Positions 22,770 to 36,200 of a DNA stretch of 40,301 nt are shown here, piece by piece. The stretch covers positions 105,244,966 to 105,285,266 of the forward strand of contig JBOZIK010000001.1 in assembly GCA_051453625.1 (NCBI GenBank). The letters are read 5' to 3'. Below the pieces are notes generated by a model, which ran no database searches, was not told where the DNA came from, and was given only the letters and a program-made list of their open reading frames with translations. The translations under genes and the position numbers were made by a program. The stretch is from Welwitschia mirabilis (taxonomy: Eukaryota > Gnetophyta > Gnetopsida > Welwitschiales). The first letter of the stretch is position 1; each line of letters begins with the position of its first letter.

Positions 22770-24095
22770 TGTTAACATGTAAACATTAACATTTATCTCA
22801 AGAATGTCAAGTTAATTTATCATAGTGAAGATATTAATTTTATTTTTTTAATCATAAAAATATGTATTATGTTATTATCAATGTTATACTTAATCTTATG
22901 TATTTTTTCATGACATTTTCAATAATTTAGAAGTATTCTAAAGTATATATCACAAATTGTTGCTGATCCTACTAGAAACGCCAATGGCACTGATTACCTA
23001 TATGGTGGTACTAGTTAGACTCACAGTCTAGATTTTTTATGAAGAGGCAAATTGTTTATGATTATGGTCTTAATTAATTACTACATCAAAATCAATTATT
23101 AGTTTTATTATTATGTGGTAGTGATGTTGGAAGACATTTTATAATAACATATGGCAGTAGCATGTGGAAGTAAAACTAGAGACAAGTGGTGATAGCACTA
23201 GTTGGTGGAGCAATATACCTTTAAAGGTAATGTGTCAAACTCATCATAAGAACCTCCATTAAATACTATAATATGAAATATCCGATCATCCTTCCTAATG
23301 CTACATGATAAAGAATTGTAATCATCCATCTTATACTAGAAGACAAAGGATCCCAACCATCCTAACTCTCTCTTTACCTATGAAAAGGGACAAGAAACCA
23401 TCATTGTAAAATCTTAATCTCTATCAATCTATGGTTGGTAAAATATTTAAAAGAAGTAATCATCATGATGTCATTCTTAGCTTCCCCCTTGGGAATGAGC
23501 TGGCCTTAAGACTAGTAAAATGTTTTTTTAGTTTAAGTCTTTATTCTTTAATGTAATACAATTTCTATTTTTCAATACAAGTTAGATTCCCTCTTTTTAT
23601 TTTAATTATAACTATATAAATACAAAGTTATATATATTTTTAAGTGAGTTTTATTTGTTTATATTTTGGTTTCATAACTTGTAATTGTTTGATTATTATT
23701 CGGAGTAAAATCTTACTTATCATGCTTATGAGAAGGATAAGAAGAATCAAAAGTGAAAAAGGAATCTCACCAATAGTTGTGTGATGAATGAGATTATATC
23801 ACCATGATCTAAGCCAAAAAAACATGGTAAGTTAATATGTAAAGGTAATTATATTATATCATTGATTAAAAACCTTTTACTTAAGGAAATATTCAAGTTG
23901 ATTCTTTGATTGTTAGCTCATTTTCCTAATTTTTGACTTGAATTTTTTCTTCTTACTTTCTTAATTTGCACTTTTACTTTAATATATTTATATTTTTATT
24001 TATGTGTTTAACTATCTTAGCTACTTCATTGGCCCTGTGAAAGAATGACATTGGTTTCTCATCTAGGTTTATTATAGTTCAATTTTATTCAAACA
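22770..24095 (+). repeat. 5' LTR of element D (1326 bp)
   Basis: It starts TGTTAACATGTAAACATT and ends ATTCAAACA. Collinear matches with the 3' LTR include atttatcatagtgaagatatta near the start, acaaaggatcc in the middle and atgatgaatgagatta near the end. It has no tRNA-like module, so it is a different family from A and C. Confidence 0.87.
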
Positions 24096-24100
24096 TAACC

Positions 24101-24120
24101 TTGGCATTATTATGAGGGAT
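24101..24120 (+). other. Decayed primer-binding site of element D
   Basis: TTGGCATTATTATGAGGGAT lines up with TTGGCGCCGTTGCCGGGGA, the primer site common in Athila/Tat-type plant elements. Nearly all differences are C-to-T or G-to-A. It lies five bases after the LTR. The assignment depends on accepting heavy deamination. Confidence 0.55.
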
Positions 24121-25113
24121 AATGACATGATATCTTTATAATGGTTGAATAATATTTTTTTCTTAAATTTTAGTTTTTTTTAGGTTTCATTAAATTTTTA
24201 GTGGTTATTAGTGGTTCATTTTAGTGATACTCAAGTTGATTTAAATTTTCTTTGCATTTTGATTTCTACATCATTTAGTTTCTTTAATTTTTAGTGTTGG
24301 ATTTTGGTTTATTCTATAATATCTAAACTAGCCTATTTTTTCAAGTTGTTTTAAGTTTTCATAAACTTTTTAGTCTAATATAAATCATTTTTACATTAAT
24401 CTTTATAAGTGTAGAGATACCTAACTTTTTCTAGTATCACTACCAAGTTTCTCTCTAACTAATGATCAGGCACTAAAGTTCTAGAAAATTAGGGAAAATA
24501 AAAATTACAAAAACATAAAAGAACCTTTTTACTTTTTTTTTAAAAAAATTTTTGTATAATTTTTTTATCACTATAGATTTTAATACTCATTCTATATGTG
24601 CTTGAATTCTGGTTTGGATTTCTATTAGTTCTCTAAGTTTTTGTTTTTCCTAGGGTTTTCATAGGTTCTATCTCATTTTATTTCTTTTTCATTTTTATTT
24701 TCTATAATTTATTTTTATTTTCCAAATTTTAAACCATTTTATAAGGCCTTAAATATAGCATTTATGTTTTTTCAAGTTGTTTCACCTCAAACAACTAGTG
24801 TTATTTGTAGAACTCATTGGCACCGATGACTTTTTTCAGAATTTCATTTTTAAATTTTAGATAGTCCTTTATTTCATCTCTCTTAATATTTTCTAGTATT
24901 GAATGCTTCTTAAAATCATCATTATTTGACAAATGAAACATCAAATAGTTTAAATTTATAATGTAAATCTTTTTGTTATACCCATTTCAAAACCAACACA
25001 TAACTTAATGTCAATTATGAAATTAGATTTTGTTTTTTTTTTTACTTTGTTTCAATGGAAACCATACCATTTTAAAGTCCAAAATTCTTTCAACACTAAA
25101 AAAATTATGAGAG

Positions 25114-25977
25114 ATTATCTTCAATACCTAGAACCTCCTCTATATATAGATTAATCTCTTTATGATCCTACATTTAAAAATTCTTATTGTTAACCCTTAT
25201 TCCTCATCAACCTATTAAGTTCCTTTACCTCCTAATACTTACCCTTTATTTTTTCATGTAAACTCTTCATCTTTACTTCTATATCCTTCATCCTTCAACT
25301 AATATCCTTAATCTTCCAAAATTCCATAACCCTCTTTAAATTTCTTGGAATACATCCTTGCAAGATTTATTAAAGTCAAATTGCAAAAAAACTAAAGGCT
25401 TGAGTAAAATATACAATAGTTAAAATAGAATACTCCTCAAATATTTAGTACACTTAACTAAGAAGAAAAGGAAGGGCTTCCTAAATTCCATAAACCTAAT
25501 CCTAAGTCCTTAAAAACCTTAAAATAATTGAAAATAGTAAAATTAATGATACCCAAATCATTCCATTTAGAAATTGTAAAAACCAATTACGACTTACAAA
25601 ATGAACACTTATTAGAGGATGAGTAATTAATTGATAAATGTCAACCATTCTAAGAGAGATATAAATTTGAGAATGAGTCATTATGTAGTTCTTATGAAAA
25701 GGAGAAAATCAAACCAATACTTAATTCATCACATGTAGAACCCCTACCTTTTTCTTAACATGTTCATGAATAAAACATTTTTATTTCTTCAACTTTTGAA
25801 AAAGATCCAAACTTTAATGGAAGACATACATCATTTTAAGCATTGGAACCTCTTTCTAAGCATCATTTTGTTGATGAACATTCACATTATTAAGTGGTTT
25901 CTAATTCATCATTGTCTTCTTCTAAAGATAAGATTCTATAAGAATTATTGAGAAAGAAAAAACAAGATAAAGGATGA
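25114..25977 (+). pseudogene. Possible gag remnant of element D
   Basis: One plus-strand phase has no TGA for 287 codons, ending with TGA at 25975-25977, but carries 19 TAA/TAG. The implied protein has a Pro/Ser/Tyr-rich part, then LEYILARFIKVKLQK, then EEKEGLPKFHKPNPKS. This order resembles the C-terminal half of Athila-type gag: a Pro-rich linker, a helical segment with LExxLGQL character, and a (E/K)G-LPS-PNPK motif. Base composition alone predicts about as many TAA/TAG, so coding origin rests on the motif order and on the missing TGA. The open frame at 25760-25951 is in another phase. Confidence 0.4.
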
Positions 25978-25999
25978 ACCATTTCTAATCTCAAGTACA

Positions 26000-28287
26000 T
26001 AAAATTTATCACTTGTATTTATGTCCTCTTTAATTTCATAGACTCATGCATAAAATTTTATATGGATTCTTTCTTAGTTTATCACACCTCATATGACCAT
26101 AACCATCACATGCTTAAGCCTTAAAGATTTCATGATCTTAACCCTTCATCTATATACCACCTTGGAAACTATTTAGTTTAAAAATTTATATTTATTGCAT
26201 AGCTCTATATTAGATTTTTATTTTATATTAGATAAATGATGGTTAGATCCTTAAATAATAAATTAATGTCTAGCATTTCTCTCATAGGATCTCACAAGCA
26301 CTACCTGTGATATCTTCTTTTCTCTTAGCTAATTAAGTACTATTTTTTCCCTTTTTTCCTTTCTTACTTATTTACTATTATTACCTCATAGGCATAATGA
26401 TACCTAGATTAGATTTTACTTAATCCTTTATTAGCATTTCTATACTCTAAGAAAAACAAATCATGTATTATATACTTACTTATAATTAATTTCTACATTA
26501 TTTTAATTTACAAACAATAGTGATGTCATAAGTTTATGTACTTTATTTTTTTCTAGTTTTTAATCACATAAATTATATCTTATAAATTGTTAAGGGGATG
26601 TAAACTTATTATTAACATACATGAATAAGTTTTAAGGATAATACCTAACCAATATAATACAAGGTTGTGACTCCAATTAATGGCATTTCAACTCAATATC
26701 TGGCTATCCTCTAGATAGATGCATGCTTAGAAATAACCCATGATTCCTTAAAGCATATTTGGATGATGTAACATGATTCATCAATGCAAAGGACTTGAGA
26801 TATTAAGTTAAAGTAAGTTCATAAAGAAAGTATAGCTCAAACATAATTATTAAGATGTAACTCTTTATTCAATCTTCATGTGGCTATATTATAAGTTACT
26901 TTAGAACCAAAATAGATTATAAACTACTTTTATTGCTTAAACCACTAAGGTAAACACTCTTATATAAATCCACATTCAAAGTAAGCTAAAGAAAAAGGGT
27001 AAACAAGGTATTTATACAAATAAATACCTCTTATAAATAATTTAACTTAAATTTACTAATAGAAACATATTTTATATACTTAATTTCCCTATGAATATTT
27101 GTGTAATAATTTTCATATAATTTTAAACATTAATTATAACATTTTTAGGCTTTAAGAAAAAATCATAGTTAAAAATTAATAATTAATTAATTATAAAGTA
27201 AAAAATACATTATAGTAGTTTCTTTAAAATTAGACACATAATAAGATTCTCATAATCTCACTTAAACTATCTTATAATTCTAAAAATATTATTTTTAAGG
27301 CTATCATTTAAGGTTAAAGATTATCAAATTTTCTAAAATTATAGTCCTACTACACTTCACTAAAATGATTATAACTTTTAAAATACTTTAATTTTTTAAA
27401 TGGTCTAAGATGTTGTGAAATGATTATTCAATTTCCTACAACCTAAGATACTCAAGTTTGTAGATATTTTAATATTCTGTATCTTAATAAATAATTTTTC
27501 TAAAAATAATTATCTATCATAAAGATTACTACTTTTACATTGTCTTATTCATAACATAATCCTGGATTTATGAAAAACATTTCACTAATTTACACTTTCT
27601 AATTAGTAAGATATGATATTTTTATCTTATACCTATATTGTGGAAATTTAATTTTCATCATAACAAAAATATAATAAAGTTTTTACAACTAGTTAAAGAA
27701 TATCTTAGATCATTAAAATGATTAATATGCTAACTAATGATTTGCAAAATATCTTAACTAAGTTACTAATTTAAATTATTATAAAAATAAAAATCAAATC
27801 AATTCAAAAAACCATTTATTATGAGCCTTGGTATTTCTATGAAAGAGTACTAGCCTAAAGAGGTTTTCTAGGATCAAACTTTATCATTATAAGATGGTTC
27901 TAATGTATAATAAATAAAAAAATAATATTATTAAATAAACATGGATATCAAAATTTCTTTTTTTTAAATAGTAAATCCCCTAGTTACTTGATCATTATCA
28001 TCCATAGTAATCCTCTATCAACAAGTATAAGAGACCCCTCATATCTTACTATAACATCTTGATGAGAGCCAATGGGAGGAAATAATATTTTATAACATAA
28101 TTTCATAAGAGCCATAAATAATTCCCTAATGTAATATCACATCATTCCAGTAGAGAAAAGAGATAATATAGACAATAAGAGAAAAGAGCTTACTTGGGAA
28201 GTTTAGTAAGATCTTAAGATTGAAAAAGATCTAAGCTCAAGAGTTTCTTATCTCCAAGCTCCAAGCTTCATAAGTAAGAGAATTAAA
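26000..28287. other. Interior of element D, nothing recognised
   Basis: AT-rich sequence with dense stops. I looked for RT (FMDD/YLDD), RNase H and integrase motifs in the plus strand and found none. Confidence 0.4.
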
Positions 28288-28292
28288 TAAAA

Positions 28293-28311
28293 GGGGAGGG
28301 GAGGAGGGGGG
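28293..28311 (+). repeat. G-rich polypurine tract beside a gap
   Basis: G runs of 4, 4, 2 and 6 separated by single A or GGA, inside a longer purine tract (28288-28327) that runs straight into an 841-N gap. It could form a G-quadruplex and may be the reason the assembly broke here. Confidence 0.75.
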
Positions 28312-28327
28312 TGGAAGGATGGAGAGA

Positions 28328-29168
28328 NNNNNNNNNNNNNNNNNNNNNNNNNNNNNNNNNNNNNNNNNNNNNNNNNNNNNNNNNNNNNNNNNNNNNNNNN
28401 NNNNNNNNNNNNNNNNNNNNNNNNNNNNNNNNNNNNNNNNNNNNNNNNNNNNNNNNNNNNNNNNNNNNNNNNNNNNNNNNNNNNNNNNNNNNNNNNNNNN
28501 NNNNNNNNNNNNNNNNNNNNNNNNNNNNNNNNNNNNNNNNNNNNNNNNNNNNNNNNNNNNNNNNNNNNNNNNNNNNNNNNNNNNNNNNNNNNNNNNNNNN
28601 NNNNNNNNNNNNNNNNNNNNNNNNNNNNNNNNNNNNNNNNNNNNNNNNNNNNNNNNNNNNNNNNNNNNNNNNNNNNNNNNNNNNNNNNNNNNNNNNNNNN
28701 NNNNNNNNNNNNNNNNNNNNNNNNNNNNNNNNNNNNNNNNNNNNNNNNNNNNNNNNNNNNNNNNNNNNNNNNNNNNNNNNNNNNNNNNNNNNNNNNNNNN
28801 NNNNNNNNNNNNNNNNNNNNNNNNNNNNNNNNNNNNNNNNNNNNNNNNNNNNNNNNNNNNNNNNNNNNNNNNNNNNNNNNNNNNNNNNNNNNNNNNNNNN
28901 NNNNNNNNNNNNNNNNNNNNNNNNNNNNNNNNNNNNNNNNNNNNNNNNNNNNNNNNNNNNNNNNNNNNNNNNNNNNNNNNNNNNNNNNNNNNNNNNNNNN
29001 NNNNNNNNNNNNNNNNNNNNNNNNNNNNNNNNNNNNNNNNNNNNNNNNNNNNNNNNNNNNNNNNNNNNNNNNNNNNNNNNNNNNNNNNNNNNNNNNNNNN
29101 NNNNNNNNNNNNNNNNNNNNNNNNNNNNNNNNNNNNNNNNNNNNNNNNNNNNNNNNNNNNNNNNNNNN
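28328..29168. other. Assembly gap (841 N)
   Basis: Unknown bases inside element D. The flanks (gatggagaga and aagaaagaaaag) are both purine-rich but do not match each other. Apparent reading frames across it are artefacts. Confidence 0.95.
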
Positions 29169-29226
29169 AAGAAAGAAAAGAATCTCTATATATAGATAAA
29201 CAAAGGAACATATCTTAAGTTCACAT

Positions 29227-29901
29227 GATTTAGAATTGATAAGTAAGATAACTAATGAGTGACATTAGAGTACAAAAAGAAATCATATTTATAACTCATG
29301 CATTTAACTAGAATGAGTAATCTTCTTGATTTAATTAAAAGATTAATTATATACATCATTTCCTTATGCTAGCTTATTTTTGATCCTTCATAGGCTTTTA
29401 AGTAAGTTTAATTCATCCAAGACATGCATCAAAAGAATAAATGCATAAATATCAAAATTTTCATGTGGCATAATAAGATAAACTCTTCAACTCCAATGAA
29501 TAAAGCACTGAGTNNNNNNNNNNNNNNNNNNNNNNNNNNNNNNNNNNNNNNNNNNNNNNNNNNNNNNNNNNNNNNNNNNNNNNNNNNNNNNNNNNNNNNN
29601 NNNNNNNNNNNNNTAATTAAGCATTAATATCTAAGATGTGTAATAAGTGACATTAGATTAAAAAAAGAGATCATATTCATGACTTATGCACCTAACTAGG
29701 GTCTATAATCTTCTTTCTTCAATTAGTAAGTTTAATTACATGCATCATTTCGTCATGCTAGCTCTTTTTAGTCTTTCATAGGCTCATAAATAAGTTTAAT
29801 TCATCCAAGACATACATCAAAAGAATAAATGCATAGATCTCAAAATTAACATATGGAACAATGAGATAAACTCTTTAATTCCAATGAATAAAGTAATGAG
29901 T
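29227..29901. repeat. 288-bp tandem duplication in element D
   Basis: Copy 1 (29227-29513) and copy 2 (29614-29901) are collinear, for example at agtgacattaga, aatcatatt/gatcatatt, ttcatccaagacat and aagaataaatgcata. A 100-N gap (29514-29613) lies exactly between them. The copies differ by many transitions, so the duplication is old. Confidence 0.85.
29514..29613. other. Assembly gap (100 N)
   Basis: A round placeholder size between two tandem copies, so the true length is unknown. Confidence 0.95.
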
Positions 29902-31847
29902 ATGCTATGAAAGAAGTGCCCTTATACATCTCAAGAACATAAAGTCATGGTAGAGTAAATCTACTAATTTCTCATTCTTGGCTCTAGGTAAGAGTGCATG
30001 TACTTATTCAAATTCTCATTTATTTCAAAATGCATAAAATCTATCAATCACATAATACAAGAAAGAAAATATTTATTCATAATATAGTACACATTTCACA
30101 TTTACCAAGAATCTAAATGAGTAAATAAGATGTAAAATATATTATTATGTCCTCTTAAAATTTTTAATTTATTAGTTTTATCATGTTATTTCAATTCCTC
30201 ACATAATGGGATTATTTAATTTTATGTTTGGATGGATTTTCTTATAGAAACCTTTCAACATAATTTTTATTATTTTTATGGTAAATTTTAAAATTTATAA
30301 ACTAAGGTTAATCTAAAATAACATCTTAATTTAAATAAGGAGAATTAATTAATTAACTAAAAGCATAATATTATTAATATAAAATTAAATAACGTTTACA
30401 AAATATGGGATATGATACTACCATTTTTTGAATCATTACCTTAAGTTATTTCACTTATGAAATCCAAAATTTTACTCATTTCATAGAATAATCCATGGTT
30501 GTATTAAATCTTTTCATTCATATTTTTAGCATTGGATTTATTTCATAAGGCTAATTGTCTATTCTTGACTTCCATATACTTATGAGTGTCTAAGATTTAA
30601 TGACTCAGATTGATTACCTTTAATAATAATCCAATAAAAAATGACATTTTTGTTAATGAAAGTTTTAGTTAAGATTACATCTACCTATATTTTTTGAGAG
30701 GAAGTTATGCTAGTCTTAACTTATTTATTAAGACTAGCTTTTACTTGAGGTTTTCAATGTTTAAAAAATAAAGGGATGAAACACTAGAATCTATTTTCAT
30801 GATTATGTCTTTTGTTTTCAATCATTTATGATAATAAGAGTATTTTTTTAGTTATTCTTATAAGCCAATGACCTATCCTAAATGCATAGATAATGTATAT
30901 GAAAAGTAAAATTAAATTAAAAAAATAACATTTCTTCTCCAAAAGTATGTTTTATTTTTTAATCCATTTATAGGCTTTAGTTAATAGCATTAAGGCTATG
31001 GCCACTCATTGGTAATGTAGCTCTAATGATTTATTTTATGGCACATTCAACTATGTTAGAGCTATAGATGTTTGTTGGCAATGCAACACTAAATTTTTTA
31101 AGAACAATAGGCTTAAATTTATTAGAAAAAGTACCATAACACTGGATGTTCAATAAAATCATAATGCTTGAAACAAAAGTTTGCATGATAATGAGAAAAT
31201 AAAAATTCAAAATAAAAATATTTGAGTTAGAGATGTTTTTGTAATTTACTTTTTCTAATAATTACGCTTAAGATTTAATACTAGCTCTTGAGTTTTCAAG
31301 TGTTTACTTAGTTAATATCTTCCTTGTATGGTAATTTAATCCACTAAAAAAAATTAAAATTTAATAAAAGAGATTATTAGCTTGGGCAATTTGTCTCATT
31401 TATTCATAGGTATAATGATTGTGTTTTCATATACATTGCTATTTTTTGTTTCATTCACATTTTCATTTCTAAATAAATATTGCATTAATTAGTATTTTTT
31501 TTAATCCTTGCATTATATCTTAGTTTGCATTGTCTTATACTTTTTTCTTTTCCTAGTTTTAATAAAATAACATGTAATGAAACATCTTTCTTCTAATTTT
31601 GACATTAACTTATTCTTAAACTCTACATGAAAGTTTTGCTATCTTTTCAAACTTTGAGGATAAATTTCAACTCTAGTTGGGGGATATGACATTTATAATT
31701 TTTTAAAATAAAACATTTGGCCAAAATTTTCAACATCTTTCTTATTTTTACATAATGCTTTAACATTTTTACTTAGAAATTTTTCCATGTTACTCATTCT
31801 TTATCAATTTTTTCCTAAGGAACTAGCAAAATTCTAATTGAGAGGTG
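29902..31847 (+). other. 3' interior of element D
   Basis: No domain recognised. A phrase tttgaggataaatttcaact followed by ctagttggggga (31651-31683) resembles the end of pol and the purine-rich stretch near the 3' end of plant gypsy elements. The bases touching the LTR (31837-31847, ttgagaggtg) are a weak polypurine tract. Confidence 0.4.
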
Positions 31848-32750
31848 TGTTAAGATGTGAATATTCATATTAAGTATATCAAACCAATTTATCATAGTGA
31901 AGATATTAATCTAACCATTATGATTAGAAAAATATGTCTAATGTTATTTTCTATGTCATATTTGATCTTATGTACTTTTTCATTACATTTTTAGGAATTT
32001 ATTAGCATTCCATAACATATATTACAAATTGGATCTAATTTTCTACTACAAAATATTGGTAATGTTGGTTAGCTCTATAGTAACATTAGTCTCATGAGAG
32101 TAATTATCTTTAGAATTATCATGTTAATTTTTCATGCAAAAGAAAGTGATTTATGGTTATAAGATTAGCTAATTACTACATGAAAATAAACCATTATCTT
32201 TAATGACATATGGCAAGGGCATTGGAAGATGTGTGACAGTGACATGTGATAGTGGCATGTGGAGGTGATACTAGAGACAAATGATGACATAATTAATTGG
32301 TGAAGCAATCCATCTCTAAAGGTCACATGTTAAACTCATCATGAGAACCTTTATCAAATACTATAAAATAGAGGCTCTAACCATTCTACCTAAGGCTACA
32401 TAATAAAGAATCATAACCACCCATGTAACAATGGAAGACAAAGGATCCTAGCCATCCCAATTCTATCTTACTTAAAAAATGGCCAATCACCCCTCACTAT
32501 GAAAGATAAATCTCTACCAATTTCTTGTGGGTAAAAATTTTGGAAGAAATGATCCCCATGATGTTATTCTATGCTTTCCCTTTGGGATTGAGTTGGTTTC
32601 AAGGCTTCCTTGATGTTTGTTTACTTTAAAACTTATTATTTAATGTCATTTATTTCTTATTTTTCAATGAAAATTAGTTTTCCTTTCTTGATTTTAAGTG
32701 CTTATTACTTCATACATAGAATGCTTAATTTGGAACTATGTAAATACCAC

Positions 32751-32770
32751 ATATATATATATATATATAT
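32751..32770. repeat. (AT)10 microsatellite in 3' LTR of D
   Basis: Twenty bases of pure AT. The matching place in the 5' LTR has only a short tatatatat run, so it grew or shrank after insertion. Confidence 0.9.
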
Positions 32771-32991
32771 AAGTGAGTCTCTTTTGTTCATATTTCATGA
32801 ATTATTATTATTTAATGATTATTATGAGTTAAATTCTACTTATCATATTTATGAGTAGGCTATAATGGACTAAAAGTTATAAAGGGAGTTCAAACACTCA
32901 TGTGATGAATAAGATTATGTCCTCATGACATGAGTCATAACAAACTTGATAAGTTACAATTTAAGAGAAATTACATTATATCATTGATGGA

Positions 32992-33040
32992 NNNNNNNNN
33001 NNNNNNNNNNNNNNNNNNNNNNNNNNNNNNNNNNNNNNNN
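32992..33040. other. Assembly gap (49 N)
   Basis: Lies inside the 3' LTR of D. The other LTR suggests about 50 bp is missing. Confidence 0.95.
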
Positions 33041-33223
33041 TGTTTTTCTACTTTCACCACTTGAACTTTTCTTCTCACTTTTTAAATTTGTAGTTTTACT
33101 TTAATTTGTTTGCATTACCATTTATCTATTAAACTATTTTAGTTATTTTTATTATTATTGTAAAAGAATAAGACTAGGTCCTCATATAATTTTATTATAA
33201 TTTAATTTCATCCAAACAATAGG

Positions 33224-36200
33224 CTCTAAAGAAGAGGTAAACTGTTAGTTCTGAAATTTCATTATTCACCATTCTAGGCAAGCTTCTTATAAATTTTGAT
33301 CAAATCCTTGAAGATGTTGATTAGCACTACCTCTAAAATGTTCACTTATGACACAACTATAAAAACTAAAAGAGGAGACTCATGAGCTATTACATGCTTT
33401 TTATCTCATTATAAACCGTCTCTTCATGATGCTAATGTCCTTCTCCTTCTTAAACATGCTGACTACCTTCTTTAGTGAAGAGATTCTTCATAAGTAAGTT
33501 CATTATGCTAAATAACATCTTTATGACATTGATGTCAAGTTTAATATTATTAAAAAACATGAGATTTTGAGTTATTTATATAACAAATTTCAAATATAAT
33601 CTATTGTCTCCATTCATTGCTTATAAGTCTTCTATTTTTTCAATAAGGCACTTGATAATTTTTAAAGTAATGGTTAAAGGATGTGCTATTGATACATATA
33701 AGAACATTAACACACTTCATGATAAATGTTTAGAGATTTTAAGTTGATAAAACTTTAATTTGAAAGTAGTAGAGACCTATAGACACATCTTATAAACTAG
33801 TGTTATCAAAAAAATTTTGATATCCGAATAAATGGTATGTACCATTGCTAGGTTCACATTCAAGAGATTAATATTTAGGGTTTTAATAATATGCTCTATC
33901 GAAATATCAATAGGACTTTGTAGGTATTACTCCTATGTTTTCTTTATTATGGTATATTAAATCTCAAATGAAATAGTTCAACTTATCTTTTTTTTAACTC
34001 ACTATGGCTATGTTGGTTCATAGGTATGTGTAAGAATTGTCCTTACTATTATTATCATATATAATAATGATCTAGCTTTTGATATGCATATTGCACATAA
34101 TTTATTCCTTGATTAATTTCTTAGTTTTCATTAACATCATATAGACATAGAGTGGCTTATAGTCTAGAGATCACTATAAGTATGGTTTTGATGGAGGATT
34201 ATAGTAGGTCATTAAGGGTAGTAACAAGGATTTTCCTTTGGGAGTGAGTAAGTACAAGTTGAGTGTGGAACCAATTAAAGTATTCCAAATATTTTATGTT
34301 CCTAAAGACATAACATAGGCATGCCAGATGGACATCGAAGACCTATCTACAGTTAACTCATTTGGCCATTACCACTACATTTTTCTTATCTATAATTGTT
34401 CTATAGATTACTCATGTTTATTGCATCTCTCCATGTACTCTATTCTTGATTTAATTTTCCATGGCTTGAAATTATTTTTTAGTGATGTGCATCCTTGAAT
34501 GATAACTATAATAGTTATAGATATTTTCATCTTTGAAATGTGTGATGAATAATATGAAAAAGCATAATATAATTTTAATCACTCTCCCCTTTCCATCTTC
34601 TTGAGGTTAATAACTTTTATATGTACTTTTTGTGGTTCTTTGGTTAAGTGCATGAGAAAAGCAACAAAGAGATTTAAAGAAAATGTTTAAACTACTAAAT
34701 AGATGATATTACATAAAGGATTTATCATGTGTTTTTTAAGACGATTCTCTTAGATTACCACATGTTCTGCTATTTCTTGTTTTGAATGGAAGATGAAATT
34801 AATTTTTATTATTTATCTTTTTTAGTGGAGCATGATAACATGGCATATTTTATCTTCATATTCTAGGATGTATTGTCCTGTTCCTCATCAACCAAAGGGA
34901 AAGATAAATATGGATGAATACTAAGATATTAATTCACGTGTTGAAGTAAGAAAATTTATTAGATTGAATTCCTTTATAGGACTTAGGCTTCCTAGTTTTT
35001 TAAACTTGAAGGTAATCAATCCAATGGGGTAATTAATTTTTATAACTCTTTATAGAAGAATGACTTTTGCTTGATACTCTTAATACATACTAGGATTCTC
35101 ATTACCTCTAATCCTTTGCTACTAGAACTACTTCTAACATTCTCAAGATGTCTAATCATGTTCTTAAGGCATAGGAACTCATCTCTCAAATAAAACAAGA
35201 TGAGAGATTAGAAGTAATGATTCTCATCCAAGAATCTCAATAGTTATATTAGCATGACACATTTCAATATAGGTGTTAATATAATGATAATTTTAAGAAG
35301 CATTTCTAGTTGACCAAATTGGAAAATTTCTCTCAATCTATTTAGTGGATAAGAATTAGGACCTGATCCACTGAAAATTTTATATGATCATTAATAATTT
35401 ATAAGTATTTCATTATATTGTAAGAAATTAAATGAGATACTTAGAAGAAGTATATGTTCCACATCAGATGCTGAAGGTAGTCTTTATTTCCTTGCATATT
35501 TATAAAACATTAAAATCTTAGCTTTTTTTCCTAATATCTTCATGCTTTTTTTTAATTTTATTCTTTAGTGTGAAGGATAAAATGATATCCCTTTAGCTTA
35601 ATAACCAAGTTCTCTAGACGCATCGAGAGTTAAGCCTTACTAAATTAATATAAGAAGATCATCTTATTACACACTTGAAATAAGCTTTGAATAGATCTTT
35701 TAAAGATCTATAGTCATAAAAGAACACTGTTGTAATTCTTACTAAAAAATTCCTATCTCTAGGGAACATTTACATCTATTTATTTAGTGAATTATTTCTT
35801 TACTTAATCATTACTATATCAAGGCCATAACTATGAATTGGTTGCTTTTCGATAATAATAATGAAGAGATCTTTTTAAATTTTCTCAAGCCTTTGTAAGG
35901 AAATTTTTACTTATACACTTTTTAATATTAAGATGACTTACATTAGAAGTATTAATTTTAATTTACCTCACTTATCTAGAGATCATTATTTATATCCTTC
36001 ATGCCAACACTTTTTATTTGCTCACAAACAATCTTTTTATTATGTAATATGAATGTTTTCTTTTTCTTTTTTATTTTTTAATTACTAAACATAGTTGTTG
36101 TAATGTATTATTTTGTAGCTTAACTAAAAATCAAAAGAAAACAAAAAAAATGAACATAAGGAACATAAAGAAGATAGCCTACCTACCCTAAATTTTAACC

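Larger units (their letters stand above)
31848..33218 (+). repeat. 3' LTR of element D (1371 bp)
   Basis: It begins TGTTAAGATGTGAATATT and ends TTCATCCAAACA, followed by ATAGG. It contains a 49-N gap (32992-33040). The 5' LTR has about 50 bp at the same place, so this gap size is about right. The open frame at 32610-32858 lies inside it and is not a gene. Confidence 0.87.
22765..33223 (+). mobile_element. Large LTR retrotransposon, Athila/Tat-like (element D)
   Basis: Long direct repeats at 22770-24095 and 31848-33218 have TG...CA ends and are flanked by ATAAG (22765-22769) and ATAGG (33219-33223), a 5-bp duplication with one change. A decayed primer site follows the left LTR. The interior (7.75 kb including 941 N) holds a possible gag remnant but no RT or integrase that I can recognise. 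It is therefore either non-autonomous or has lost pol in the 841-N gap and by decay. The LTRs are only about three-quarters identical by eye, so the insertion is very old. Confidence 0.87.

Noticed and set aside
25760-25951. 63-codon open frame in the interior of element D
   Set aside because: It is in a different phase from the possible gag frame, has no motif, and is a plausible chance opening.
25114-25977. An alternative genetic code with TAA and TAG read as Gln (ciliate type), because long frames lack TGA but have many TAA/TAG
   Set aside because: At about 70% AT, TAA plus TAG are expected at roughly this density by chance. In element E, TGA and TAG also replace conserved Trp codons, and the elements are plant-type. 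Decay by C-to-T and G-to-A explains it better.
32610-32858. Open frame of 82 codons on the plus strand
   Set aside because: It lies inside the 3' LTR of element D, crosses an AT microsatellite, and is not kept open in the 5' LTR.
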